Source of the DNA: Ensifer sp. WSM1721
GTDB taxonomy: Bacteria; Pseudomonadota; Alphaproteobacteria; Rhizobiales; Rhizobiaceae
Direction: 5' to 3'
DNA length: 64,000 nt
Assembly: GCF_000513895.2 (NCBI RefSeq)
Contig: NZ_CP165785.1
Location: forward strand, 62,001-126,000
Both the position numbers and the translations under genes were made by a program. The number at the start of each line of letters is the position of its first letter. The first letter of the stretch is position 1. This document shows positions 1 to 7,548 of this stretch, one piece after another. The notes beneath the pieces are model-generated. The model had not been told where the DNA came from and did not search any database. It saw nothing but the letters and a program-made list of their open reading frames with translations.

Positions 1-1088
1 GACTGGCCGATGCCGTTCTTGAGCGCGGTCTGATAGCACTCATAACCCCAGCTGATGTCGAAGACGGCCATGCCGCAGGCAATGAAGATCACGCGATCCA
101 TGGGCGTTTCGCGTCCGGGCTTCTTGCCGTTGACCACGTCGCCGAGGCCGGTCGAGTCATGCAGCGGCGGCAGCTTTCCAGCATCGATAAGCCGGAAGAA
201 GGGACCGCCGATGACGCCGCTGTAATACGCTTCCTTGTTGCCCGAGGCGACGGCATCCTCCACATAGGCTTCCTGCAGGGAGGTGTGGTCGTAGACGATC
301 TTGGCGCTGGTGAGGAAGCTCTCCTCGGTGTTGAACGGGCCTGAAACGAGGATGGTGGCGCCTTCCTTGATCCATTCGTCGTTGAAGAACAGCGGCTTCA
401 AACGCGACGCGGCGACGGTGACGACATCAGCGCCGCGGAAACCTGCCTCGGCATCGTCGACGCCCACCGCTTCGACATCATAGGTTTCCTTGACCCAGGC
501 GGCGAACTCGTTGGCCTTGTCGAGGAAGATGTCGAAGCAGACGACCTTTTCGACGGCCTTCAGCTGGGTCATGATCGCCGAGAAGCAGGCCTTGTTGATC
601 GGGCCGCAGCCGATCACCGAGACGACTTTCGAATCGGCATTGGCGAGATGCTTGGCGGCCACGCCAGGAACACCGCCGGTGCGGGCCGCCGACAGAAGGT
701 TCGCTGACATCAGCGCCAGCGGCGCGCCAGTATCCTTGTCGTTCAGCATCATGGTCAGCACTGAGCGCGGCAAGCCCTTTTGCGCATTGGCGTGATTGGA
801 GCCATACCACTTGTTGCCGCAAACATCGAAACGCCCGCCGAGATAGCCGGGCATGGCGGCAAAGCGGCGGTCCGGACCGGCCACCGGCATATTCGGGAAC
901 TTTGTTTCCTTAGGGAAAACGATGTTGAGGCCATGGCTATTGTGGTTGGCGCCGCCCATGAGGTAGTCGCCTTCGCCGAGCAGGCTGAAGGTTTCCTCGC
1001 AGATGGTGACGCAGCGTTCGGCATCCAGGACGCCGGCTGCGATCATGTCGGGTTCGGACAGGTAGAGAAAATCGATCCGGGGATACAT
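1..1088 (-). CDS. Ornithine cyclodeaminase/mu-crystallin family protein (partial, C-terminus beyond left edge)
   Basis: The reading frame is open from an ATG at 1088 to the first base, giving about 362 codons with no stop, so only the last residues are missing. The family contains NAD(P)-dependent Rossmann enzymes that deaminate or reduce cyclic or open imines. Visible marks are the glycine-rich VIGCGP at residues 158-163 and the conserved ARTGG at 135-139. Close relatives that begin with the same MYPxIDFLYL pattern are, as I recall, named tyramine oxidase subunit B in some databases; that name says little about the reaction. It is the third gene of the kinase-enolase unit, 52 bases after the enolase-like stop, so it probably acts on the same compound. 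Substrate unknown. Confidence 0.82.
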   Translation of the reverse strand, partial: MYPRIDFLYLSEPDMIAAGVLDAERCVTICEETFSLLGEGDYLMGGANHNSHGLNIVFPKETKFPNMPVAGPDRRFAAMPGYLGGRFDVCGNKWYGSNHANAQKGLPRSVLTMMLNDKDTGAPLALMSANLLSAARTGGVPGVAAKHLANADSKVVSVIGCGPINKACFSAIMTQLKAVEKVVCFDIFLDKANEFAAWVKETYDVEAVGVDDAEAGFRGADVVTVAASRLKPLFFNDEWIKEGATILVSGPFNTEESFLTSAKIVYDHTSLQEAYVEDAVASGNKEAYYSGVIGGPFFRLIDAGKLPPLHDSTGLGDVVNGKKPGRETPMDRVIFIACGMAVFDISWGYECYQTALKNGIGQ

Positions 1089-1140
1089 GGCATTGCCTTT
1101 CGAATGGGTGTTGAAGGAATTGGTGGGCCGTAGCCGGGGC

Positions 1141-2415
1141 TCAGAAGCGCAGAAGCGGTTTGATGTCGTAGAGCCGGCAGCCGGGGCTGCGGGCATTGGC
1201 GCGCATGAGGAAGTTGAGTTTCTCGATACGTTCGCCAGAGCGCGGGGCGCCGTTCTTCTGGAACGGAACCTGCAGGCCGACGGAAAAATCCATCACCACG
1301 TCGTCGACCACGCCGCCGGAACGGCCGGACGGTACGGCGATCATTCCGTGGTCGGCGGCGAACCGATAGGCATCCATCGCCTCGGTGATCGTGCCGACCT
1401 GGTTGGGCTTCAGGACGAAACCATCGACGGCATGTGCCTCATGGGCGCGTCGCAGCAGGGGCAGGCTGGTGACGGTCAGGTCGTCGCCGAGGATGATCGT
1501 GCGGGGCAATTCCTGCACGGCCTTGCTGTAGCCTTCCCAGTCATTTTCATCGAGAAGGTCCTCGATGAAGACGAAGTCGAAGGTCTCCGTCAGCTTGCGC
1601 ACATAGGCGATTAGCGCGCTGGAGGTCACGCGCTCGCCTTTCAGCAGATAGGTCTTGGTCGCCGCGTCGTACATTTCGCTCGAGGCGCAATCGAGCGCGA
1701 AGGACATCTTTCCACGATATCCGCATTCGTCGATCGCACGGCGCATCATCGAAAGCACCACGGCGGGATCGTCGGATGGAGCAGCATAGCCGTAGGAGCT
1801 CGCGACCTGCGGCTTGTGGCCGAGATAGGCCGTCAGCACGGTGCCGAGATGATTGAACACCGTCACCGCCATTTCGACGGCCTGGTCTATGCTGTCAGTT
1901 CCATGCGGTACGATCAGGAATTCGTTGAAGGACTGCGTGAAATTCTCGTAGCGGCCGCCGTTGATGACGTTGAAGCAAGGCACTGGCACCGTGCGGATAT
2001 CGCCGCCAGCGATGTGATTGTAGAGCGGAATGCGGCGTGAAGCGGCCGCCGCCCGGAATGCGGCAATCGACACCGAGTAGATGGTGTTGCCGCCGAGATT
2101 GTGTTTGTCGGGCGTGCCGTCGAGCGCGATCATTTTCTCATCGATGGCCCGCTGGTCGAACACGTTCATGCCGATAAGCGCGGGGCCAATGATATTGACG
2201 GCCTTGTCGACCGCCGTGCGGACGCTCAGGCCCTTGTAGCTCGAAGGGTCGCCGTCGCGCAGCACGAAGGCTTCATACATGCCGACGGAGGTTCCCGTCG
2301 GTGCGGCGCCAAGGCCGATTGCGCCGCTTTCGGTGCGGATTTCCACCTCGACGGCGGGGCGGCACTTGCAATCGATGATCTGCTGGGCGTGAAGGGAGAC
2401 TATCTTGTCCTGCAT
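1141..2415 (-). CDS. Enolase-superfamily protein with altered active site (424 aa)
   Basis: Full-length alignment to enolase is clear by eye: the Mg ligands (D242 in LDCASSEMY, E285 in FIEDLLDEND, D311 in GDD), the catalytic lysine K336 (LKPNQVGT), K387 and the E165 loop (FNEF) are kept. Three residues that are near-invariant in enolase are not: yeast H159 is Tyr156 (NGGRYENF), E211 of the DEGG motif is Tyr208 (SSYGY), and H373 is Gly364 (PSGRSGG). The protein therefore keeps metal and base but has lost groups that position phosphate and assist hydroxyl loss, so it may dehydrate a substrate other than 2-phosphoglycerate. The start at 2415 is one base after the kinase stop; a longer frame upstream only overlaps the kinase. 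Translationally coupled to the MOFRL kinase. Confidence 0.85.
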   Translation of the reverse strand: MQDKIVSLHAQQIIDCKCRPAVEVEIRTESGAIGLGAAPTGTSVGMYEAFVLRDGDPSSYKGLSVRTAVDKAVNIIGPALIGMNVFDQRAIDEKMIALDGTPDKHNLGGNTIYSVSIAAFRAAAASRRIPLYNHIAGGDIRTVPVPCFNVINGGRYENFTQSFNEFLIVPHGTDSIDQAVEMAVTVFNHLGTVLTAYLGHKPQVASSYGYAAPSDDPAVVLSMMRRAIDECGYRGKMSFALDCASSEMYDAATKTYLLKGERVTSSALIAYVRKLTETFDFVFIEDLLDENDWEGYSKAVQELPRTIILGDDLTVTSLPLLRRAHEAHAVDGFVLKPNQVGTITEAMDAYRFAADHGMIAVPSGRSGGVVDDVVMDFSVGLQVPFQKNGAPRSGERIEKLNFLMRANARSPGCRLYDIKPLLRF

Positions 2416-2416
2416 C

Positions 2417-3826
2417 TCAGGCGCCCCGCTGAAGTTCGGGAACGTACATGATAGTGAGGTCGCAAAGATTGGTGCCGGTGTTGCCGGTAAAGACCGCTGA
2501 GGAAACTGCGTCGAGAGCCTCAAAGCAGCTGTGGTCCCGCAGTGCCTGGTAGAGATTGATCCCGTTGTCGGCCGCAGCCCTTGCAGTGGAGGAATCGGTG
2601 ATACCGCCCGCCACCCGGGTTGTGCCGTCGGTGCCTTCGGTATCGACCGAAAGCAGGCAGGCGCCCGACGTCTTGGCGGCGGTGATGGCAAAACTGATCG
2701 CCATTTCCTGGCCAGGTCCGCCATGACCGCGAATCGTGCTGTTGTCTTCGATGAGCGTCGTGACCTCACCGGAGCTCAGCAGGACGCAAGGTGCCTTGAT
2801 CGGATTGCCGTAGGTCTGGATTTCCCGCGCGATCGAGGCAAGGAAGGTGCCCGCGTCGCGTGCCTCGCCTTCGAGAAAGGAGGAGACGATCATTGCCGGA
2901 ATGCCCATTTCCGCGCAGATTTCCTTGGCATAGATGCAGGAGTCCGGCAGGGTGTTGAGCAGGAAATAGGTATTGTCCGGAAAGGCCTTGGGCGTCTCCG
3001 CCTCCGGGCCGGCATTCATCAGGTAATCGACGACCGTTTTCGGCAGACGATCGGCGACGTTGCGATTGACGATCGTCGCGCGCGCGTCGTCCAGCGTCGT
3101 CGCATCGGGACCAATCGGCGTGCTCTTGTAGGCGGTATAGGGTTCGGCAATGTCGCCCGTCGCTGGGTTGCCGACCGCATCGCTGATGCCAAAGCCGATC
3201 AGTTCGGCACCCACATCCTGGATTCGCTTGGCTAGCATGCCGCCGTTGAGTGCGGAAATATGCCGCCGAACGGCGTTGATCTCATAGATGCCCGCACCGG
3301 ATTTCAAGAGCACATCGGTCGTATCGATCTCATCCTGCAGGCTGATGCCGTCGATTGGACAGGACATCAGCGCTGAACTTCCGCCACTGATCACACAAAT
3401 GAAAAGGTCGTCCGGGCCTGACTGGTCGACGATCTCGATCATTTTTCTGGAAGCCCGATGACCTTCCTCATTGGGCAGGGGGTGGCCGCCGACAACGACT
3501 TCGGTCTTGTTGAATCGGTCCGTTTCCTCGAGCACCTTGACGATGGCTATGCCCTTGGTCAGGTGTTCGCCAAGCACGTGATCCACGGCCATCGCCATGT
3601 GGTTACAGGCTTTTCCAGCGCCAAAGAGGTAGACGTTTCGCTTCTTCGACAAGTCCCAGGACCGGGTGCCGATATGCAGGACGCCACCCTCCATGCGCAT
3701 GATGTCACGCATGCGCCGGTAGCTATCGAGCCGGTCGAGGGTCCGATCTGCGATCTCCAGTACGATCCGCCGGGAGGATCGATCGCCTCCGGACAGGATT
3801 TCATCTGCGTTACGTATCTTTTTCAT
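2417..3826 (-). CDS. MOFRL-family glycerate kinase-like protein (469 aa)
   Basis: Two-domain protein of the glycerate 2-kinase / TtuD type. The N-terminal DUF4147 half carries the SGGSSALMSCP loop (about residue 150) and the C-terminal MOFRL half carries SVDTEGTDGTTRVAGG (about residue 410). Known members phosphorylate D-glycerate to 2-phosphoglycerate with ATP in the cytoplasm. ATG 3826 gives MKKIRNADEIL, a normal length and N-terminus; the frame stays open about 56 codons further upstream through the regulatory region, which I regard as non-coding. It is the first gene of the leftward operon and one base from the enolase-like gene, suggesting kinase and dehydratase act in sequence. Because the partner has lost enolase residues, the kinase substrate may be a modified glycerate rather than glycerate. 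Confidence 0.85.
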   Translation of the reverse strand: MKKIRNADEILSGGDRSSRRIVLEIADRTLDRLDSYRRMRDIMRMEGGVLHIGTRSWDLSKKRNVYLFGAGKACNHMAMAVDHVLGEHLTKGIAIVKVLEETDRFNKTEVVVGGHPLPNEEGHRASRKMIEIVDQSGPDDLFICVISGGSSALMSCPIDGISLQDEIDTTDVLLKSGAGIYEINAVRRHISALNGGMLAKRIQDVGAELIGFGISDAVGNPATGDIAEPYTAYKSTPIGPDATTLDDARATIVNRNVADRLPKTVVDYLMNAGPEAETPKAFPDNTYFLLNTLPDSCIYAKEICAEMGIPAMIVSSFLEGEARDAGTFLASIAREIQTYGNPIKAPCVLLSSGEVTTLIEDNSTIRGHGGPGQEMAISFAITAAKTSGACLLSVDTEGTDGTTRVAGGITDSSTARAAADNGINLYQALRDHSCFEALDAVSSAVFTGNTGTNLCDLTIMYVPELQRGA

Positions 3827-3958
3827 CTGGATACTCGATTGCCACGTGCGCGGCCCGACCGGAGCGAAGGGCGCAGCGCCTCGCCCGCTCGGCGGGAAGC
3901 CCCGGCGGTTAAAATCTTGGATGACTGTGGCGGCGGCGTTCAGGCAGCTCGCAGGTTC
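3827..3958 (-). other. Untranslated leader of the kinase operon
   Basis: About 130 bases lie between the proposed leftward promoter and the kinase start. They contain two short GC-rich hairpins (a GGCGC-A-GCGCC element near 3870 and a CCCGC-TCG-GCGGG element near 3885). No peptide with a good ribosome site was seen. Role unknown. Confidence 0.3.
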
Positions 3959-4005
3959 AACATACGCAAAAGGGCTATTGTCGACAATAGCCAAAGTGAT
4001 ATATT
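3959..4005. promoter_or_regulatory. Divergent promoters sharing one 20-bp palindromic operator
   Basis: A perfect 20-base palindrome, GGCTATTGTCGACAATAGCC, lies at 3973-3992. Rightward, TTGTCG (3978-3983) is followed after 16 bases by TATATT (4000-4005); leftward, TTGTCG (3987-3982) is followed after 17 bases by TATGTT (3964-3959). Both -35 boxes lie inside the palindrome, so one bound dimer would block the kinase operon and the regulator gene together. The likely ligand is the adjacent GntR/FCD protein, which fits the usual short GT-N-AC palindromes of that family. Promoter boxes are inferred from consensus only. Confidence 0.65.
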
Positions 4006-4077
4006 TTTATACCGTCTTCTTGTTCGGGGGTTGGCTCAGGCGATAAACAGGCAACAGCGGACTAGAGAGGCGTCACG

Positions 4078-4746
4078 ATGGATCGCACGAAGCTTCCCAA
4101 GATTGAGAAAATGCCGGCCGACGTGCGGGCGCTGGGGGTGTTGCGCGCCCGGATCATCGAGGGTGCGATTCCCGCAGGGGCGCGGCTGACCGAGGTGCAG
4201 ATTTCGGATGAAATGGGGCTCTCGCGCGCAACGGTGCGAACCGCCCTTCATCAACTCGCCCAGGAAGGCCTGGTCAGTCTCGTGCCCTATACGGGGTGGA
4301 CCGTCGTCAAACTGTCGCAACAGGATATATGGGAGCTCTATACGCTGCGTGCTGCGGTGGAGCGGCTGGCCGCCGGGCTCGCGGCCACAAATGGCGAGGC
4401 GGACCGGATCGCGGATGTCCGGAAAGCGTTCCATGCGCTGGAGGCCGCCTGCGAACGGAAGGGTGCCGATGAGATCGCCGAAGCCGATTTCGGCTTTCAC
4501 AAATCGATTGTCGAGGCTGCTGGTCATTCGCGCTTGCGCGCCCAGTATGGCCTGATCGAGCATCAAATCAGGGTCTACATCCGCTCGAGCGATGCGCTGA
4601 TCGCCGATCCCAGGGAAATATTGGACCAGCACCGGCCGATCCTCGATGCCATCCTGGCAAAGGACTCCGCCCTGGCCGCCGAGCTATCCGAAGAGCACAA
4701 TCTCCGGGAAGGTCAGAAGCTGACTGCGTCTGTTTCAGACCTCTAG
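4078..4746 (+). CDS. GntR-family transcriptional regulator, FCD subfamily (222 aa)
   Basis: N-terminal winged helix (about residues 15-80, with LTEVQISDEMGLSRATVRTA as the recognition region) followed by an FCD ligand domain with the expected metal-binding Asp and His residues (ADFGFHKSI, DQHRPIL, EEHNL). FCD regulators generally bind small carboxylates or metabolites and act as repressors. The gene is transcribed away from the kinase-enolase operon, with the palindrome at 3973 between them, and precedes the ABC transporter operon, whose upstream region carries further GTCGAC elements. I infer that it controls both sides and itself. Start ATG 4078 is preceded by AGAGGCGTCACG, an acceptable ribosome site. 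Confidence 0.88.
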   Translation: MDRTKLPKIEKMPADVRALGVLRARIIEGAIPAGARLTEVQISDEMGLSRATVRTALHQLAQEGLVSLVPYTGWTVVKLSQQDIWELYTLRAAVERLAAGLAATNGEADRIADVRKAFHALEAACERKGADEIAEADFGFHKSIVEAAGHSRLRAQYGLIEHQIRVYIRSSDALIADPREILDQHRPILDAILAKDSALAAELSEEHNLREGQKLTASVSDL

Positions 4747-4827
4747 CTCGATCCACGGTCCAAACGCCCTACTTCGAACACGCGGGATCGACGTCATGTC
4801 GGGAATGGAACGACATTCGTTTTAAAG

Positions 4828-4855
4828 TTGACACATATATGACAAGTGATATATT
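4828..4855 (+). promoter_or_regulatory. Strong sigma-70-like promoter
   Basis: TTGACA (4828-4833), 16-base spacer, TATATT (4850-4855). It is the best consensus match in the region and points toward the transporter operon, but the hairpin with T-run at 4862-4891 follows almost at once, so its transcript may be attenuated. An alternative is that it fires constitutively only when that hairpin is overcome. Confidence 0.5.
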
Positions 4856-4861
4856 ACCATC

Positions 4862-4891
4862 CCCGCGAGATCGCGGGAATGGAATTTTTTT
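4862..4891 (+). terminator. Hairpin plus T-run (terminator or attenuator)
   Basis: CCCGCGA (4862-4868) pairs with TCGCGGG (4871-4877) around a very tight loop, followed by AATGGAA and seven T residues (4885-4891). It may end the GntR transcript. The seven-base gap between stem and T-run is longer than usual, and the palindrome could instead be a protein site. It lies directly downstream of the promoter at 4828. Confidence 0.4.
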
Positions 4892-4902
4892 GACTTGACC
4901 CT

Positions 4903-5015
4903 GTCGACATGAAGACGACACTATGTTGTCGATACGGCGTCGACAAAAAGACAAATAATCCGCTTGACATTGTCGACATTAGAACGACTAATAATAAAGT
5001 CGACATTAGAACGAC
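4903..5015 (+). repeat. Cluster of GTCGAC-centred operator-like repeats
   Basis: The 17-mer GTCGACATTAGAACGAC occurs exactly at 4972-4988 and 4999-5015 (27-base period), with a close variant GTCGACATGAAGACGAC at 4903-4919. Between them TTGTCGA (4926-4932) and TCGACAA (4940-4946) form an inverted pair. The core matches the palindrome at 3973-3992 (TTGTCGACAA), so these are probably further binding sites of the same GntR regulator, arranged with a helical-turn-like spacing. Confidence 0.6.
4964..4994 (+). promoter_or_regulatory. Probable operator-overlapped promoter of the ABC transporter operon
   Basis: TTGACA (4964-4969) and a TAATAA-type -10 (4989-4994) are 19 bases apart, with the GTCGAC repeat at 4972-4988 filling the spacer. 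A repressor bound there would exclude RNA polymerase. The spacing is one to two bases long, which would fit a weak promoter. Confidence 0.4.
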
Positions 5016-5291
5016 AAAGATAGATTGGCTCAGCCAACATCGGGAACCGCGCCGCGTGGCGCCAATGGTGGGAATCAGAAGCAGCCTGTTCGTAATGAGC
5101 TTGCAGCCGGTTTTTGACCGTACGGCTCAGATTGAATGGCGGTTGTTCGGTCGCGCTGGCACCGGGTCGATGGTTCGCGTTTGGTTGGGGCCAGACGTTA
5201 GGGCGGGGAGAGGTGAGGGGCTTCAAAGAGATCGGAACTGATCCCTCCCGGAAGACGAAGTGATCTCAAAACCAACAGAGGATGGAATGCA

Positions 5292-6326
5292 ATGAGAAAT
5301 GCCTTGAAGCTTGCAATAGCGCTCCTTTCACTTTCGGCGGCAGTGCCGCCCGCCGCGATGGCCGCCCCGGGCGACACGCTCAAGGCTGTCCAGGCACGCG
5401 GTGCCCTCAACTGCACCTCCAGCGACGGCAACTTCGAAGGTTTTGCCGAGGTTGACGCACAGGGCAACTGGCACGGTCTGGACATCGACTATTGCCGTGC
5501 CGTCGCAACTGCCATTTTCGGCTCCGACGAAAAATTGAAGCTCATCCCGATAAGTTGGGCGCAACGCTTTCCCTCGCTTCAGTCGGGCGAAATCGACCTG
5601 GTCATCAAGGCTTCGGGTTGGCTGTTCAGCCGCGATACCGAACTCGGCCTGCAGTTCTCCATGCCTTACTTCATCGGCGTCACGACCTTCATGGCGCATA
5701 AAGACCTTGCCGCCAAATCCTTGGCTGATCTCGATGGCGGGACCGTTTGCGTCGCCGGTGGCACGTCGACCGAGAAGCTCGTCAGCGACTACATCAAGGA
5801 AAAGAAATACGACGTCAAGGTCGTGACCTTCGAGAAGAACACCGAAGCCACTGCCGCCTATTTCGCCAACCGCTGCGACGCCTATGGCGAATGGGGCCCG
5901 ATTGTTGCGGCAACGCGCGCGACCTCGGCCGATCCGGATAACCACGACATCCTATCAGACGCGCTGTCGCTCGAAGGCGAGGCGATCGTCATGCGCCAGG
6001 GGGACGACAATTGGGTCGACATCGCCAACTGGGTCATCGCCGCCCAGCGCATCGCCGAGGAAAATGGCGTGACCTCGAAGAACATCGATGAGATGAAGGC
6101 CAACCCGCCGAACACCGTTGTCGGCAAGCTGCTCGGCGTCACGCCCGGCATCGGCACTCGCCTCGGCCTCAAGGATGACTGGGCTTACAATGTCATCAAG
6201 AAGCTCGGCAATTCCGAGGAAATGTACAACCGCAACTTCGGAACCGAGTCGCGCTATAAGCTGCCACGCGCCCTGAATTCGCTGTGGAACAAGGGTGGCG
6301 TCTTCTACGCCCCGGTCCTCGACTAA
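5292..6326 (+). CDS. Amino-acid ABC transporter substrate-binding protein, AapJ-like (344 aa)
   Basis: Family 3 periplasmic binding protein. The signal peptide spans residues 1-24 (hydrophobic ALKLAIALLSLS, cleavage after AMA). The mature N-terminus (DTLKAVQARGALNC), the GLDIDYCRAVA segment and RFPSLQSGEIDL match the general L-amino-acid binding protein AapJ/BztA, and the length is also typical. It is the first gene of an operon in the aapJ-Q-M-P order, and its exported product would select the substrate. Normal aapJ is a housekeeping gene elsewhere in rhizobial genomes, and this copy is divergent (for example VIKASGWLFSRDT where AapJ has a different run), so I read it as a paralogue with its own ligand. 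The ribosome site is GAGGATGGAATGCA. Confidence 0.88.
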   Translation: MRNALKLAIALLSLSAAVPPAAMAAPGDTLKAVQARGALNCTSSDGNFEGFAEVDAQGNWHGLDIDYCRAVATAIFGSDEKLKLIPISWAQRFPSLQSGEIDLVIKASGWLFSRDTELGLQFSMPYFIGVTTFMAHKDLAAKSLADLDGGTVCVAGGTSTEKLVSDYIKEKKYDVKVVTFEKNTEATAAYFANRCDAYGEWGPIVAATRATSADPDNHDILSDALSLEGEAIVMRQGDDNWVDIANWVIAAQRIAEENGVTSKNIDEMKANPPNTVVGKLLGVTPGIGTRLGLKDDWAYNVIKKLGNSEEMYNRNFGTESRYKLPRALNSLWNKGGVFYAPVLD

Positions 6327-6336
6327 AAAATGCCAT

Positions 6337-6364
6337 CCTCCGCCGGGTTGGGTCCCGGCGGAGG
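6337..6364 (+). other. Intra-operon stem-loop after the binding-protein gene
   Basis: CCTCCGCCGGG (6337-6347) pairs perfectly over 11 bases with CCCGGCGGAGG (6354-6364) around a TTGGGT loop, followed by TTCATTTCATTTT. Placed between the binding protein and the first permease, it probably stops 3' decay or terminates part of the transcripts, so that binding protein is made in excess over the membrane subunits. Confidence 0.7.
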
Positions 6365-6411
6365 TTCATTTCATTTTATGCCTCCTTGTGAGGCGAGGTG
6401 GACATGGACCC

Positions 6412-7548
6412 ATGACCTTTTCGTTCGGAAACCGGAAACAGCGCGATATCCTGTTGCAGTCTGTCTTCCTCGCCGTCATCCTGACCTTGCTGCTCATCGC
6501 CGTGATGACGACGCGACGAAATCTCGAAATCCAGGGCCTGAGTGTCGGATGGAGTTTTCTGAACTATGCGACGGGCTCTTCCATCGTCTTCTCCTTGATC
6601 GATTACGATCTTGATTCAAGCTTTGCCCGCGCGCTGCTGGTCGGCTTCATCAACACGCTGTTTCTTGGGACGATCTCGGTCTCGCTGGCGGTCCTCCTCG
6701 GCACGGCCATCGGCACGGCGCGGCTCTCCAGCCACAAGCTGGTCAAGTCCATCGCCGGCGTTTATGTGCAAATCTTCCGCAACATTCCGCTGATCCTCCA
6801 GGCCTTCTTCTGGTATGCGATCTTCGTGAATTTCCCCTCGCCACGCCAAGCGATCGCTGTGCCGGGCGGTTTCTTCATTTCCAACCGCGGCATCTTCTTT
6901 CCGATGTTCAACATCGAGGCCTGGTATCTTCTGGCCGCGATCGTGCTCTTCATCATCGGCTCGGTCATGTCCGTGGCTGTTGCGCGCCGCACGGGCCGCG
7001 GCTCGTCTCTGGTCGGGATTTTGATCTCCCTGGCACTCGCCTGCATGGTCGGTTATGCCGGACGCATCGCCGACACGCCGTTGTTTGATATGCCCCAGCC
7101 GAAGGGCCTGCGCTTTCTCGGCGGCGGCACGATGACGCCGGAACTTGGATCCGCCATCGTTGCGATCGCGCTCTTTGGTGCATCCTATGTCGCCGAAATC
7201 GTCCGCGCCGGCTTTCTTTCCATCCCAGCCGGATTGATCGAGGCCGCCCATGCGCTCGGCCTCGGCAATTGGCACATCTTCTGGCGCGTCCGCTTGCCAC
7301 TGATGATACGGCGCATCCTGCCGACGATGACGAACCAGATCATCTGGCTGATGAAAGCCACCACGATCGGCATTGCCATCGGGTTTCCGGATTATTTCGG
7401 CGTGGTCGCCAATTCGATCAATCATTCCGGTCAGACGATCTCGCTGATTTTCCTGCTGATCATCGGCTTCTGGGCGATCAACATGACCATCTCCTTCACC
7501 ATGAACGCGATCAATCGGGCGCTTGCCCTGCCGGGGCATAAGAAATGA
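6412..7548 (+). CDS. Amino-acid ABC transporter permease, AapQ-like (378 aa)
   Basis: Inner-membrane subunit of the HisM/GlnP type. It has the long AapQ/BztB layout: an N-terminal helix (LLQSVFLAVILTLLLIAVM), an insert of about 100 residues between membrane segments, and the EAA loop (EIVRAGFLSIPAGLIEAAHALGLG) near residue 280 that contacts the ATPase. I chose ATG 6412 (MTFSFGNRKQRD) after AGGCGAGGTGGAC; the open frame extends 39 codons upstream through the stem-loop, which cannot be coding in all of it. It overlaps the next permease by four bases (ATGA) and should pair with it as a heterodimer. Confidence 0.87.
   Translation: MTFSFGNRKQRDILLQSVFLAVILTLLLIAVMTTRRNLEIQGLSVGWSFLNYATGSSIVFSLIDYDLDSSFARALLVGFINTLFLGTISVSLAVLLGTAIGTARLSSHKLVKSIAGVYVQIFRNIPLILQAFFWYAIFVNFPSPRQAIAVPGGFFISNRGIFFPMFNIEAWYLLAAIVLFIIGSVMSVAVARRTGRGSSLVGILISLALACMVGYAGRIADTPLFDMPQPKGLRFLGGGTMTPELGSAIVAIALFGASYVAEIVRAGFLSIPAGLIEAAHALGLGNWHIFWRVRLPLMIRRILPTMTNQIIWLMKATTIGIAIGFPDYFGVVANSINHSGQTISLIFLLIIGFWAINMTISFTMNAINRALALPGHKK

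Larger units (their letters stand above)
4747..5291 (+). promoter_or_regulatory. 545-base regulatory region upstream of the ABC transporter operon
   Basis: No credible gene lies here. The stretch is clearly more A+T-rich than the flanking coding sequence. It holds two promoter-like elements, a hairpin followed by a T-run and a cluster of GTCGAC-based repeats, listed separately. From about 5020 to 5290 I see nothing beyond the ribosome site GAGGATGGAATGCA before ATG 5292; a transcript from the downstream promoter would carry a leader of roughly 285 bases. Confidence 0.6.

Noticed and set aside
1141..2769. 542-codon version of the enolase-like gene starting at 2769
   Set aside because: The extra 118 codons lie within the kinase gene; ATG 2415 matches the enolase N-terminus.
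4903..5015. Repeats considered as a CRISPR array
   Set aside because: Only three short imperfect copies with 10- and 52-base gaps, no cas genes; they fit operators better.
4909..5241. Small rightward frame in the regulatory region before the ABC operon
   Set aside because: It starts inside the operator repeats, lacks a ribosome site and reads through promoter elements.
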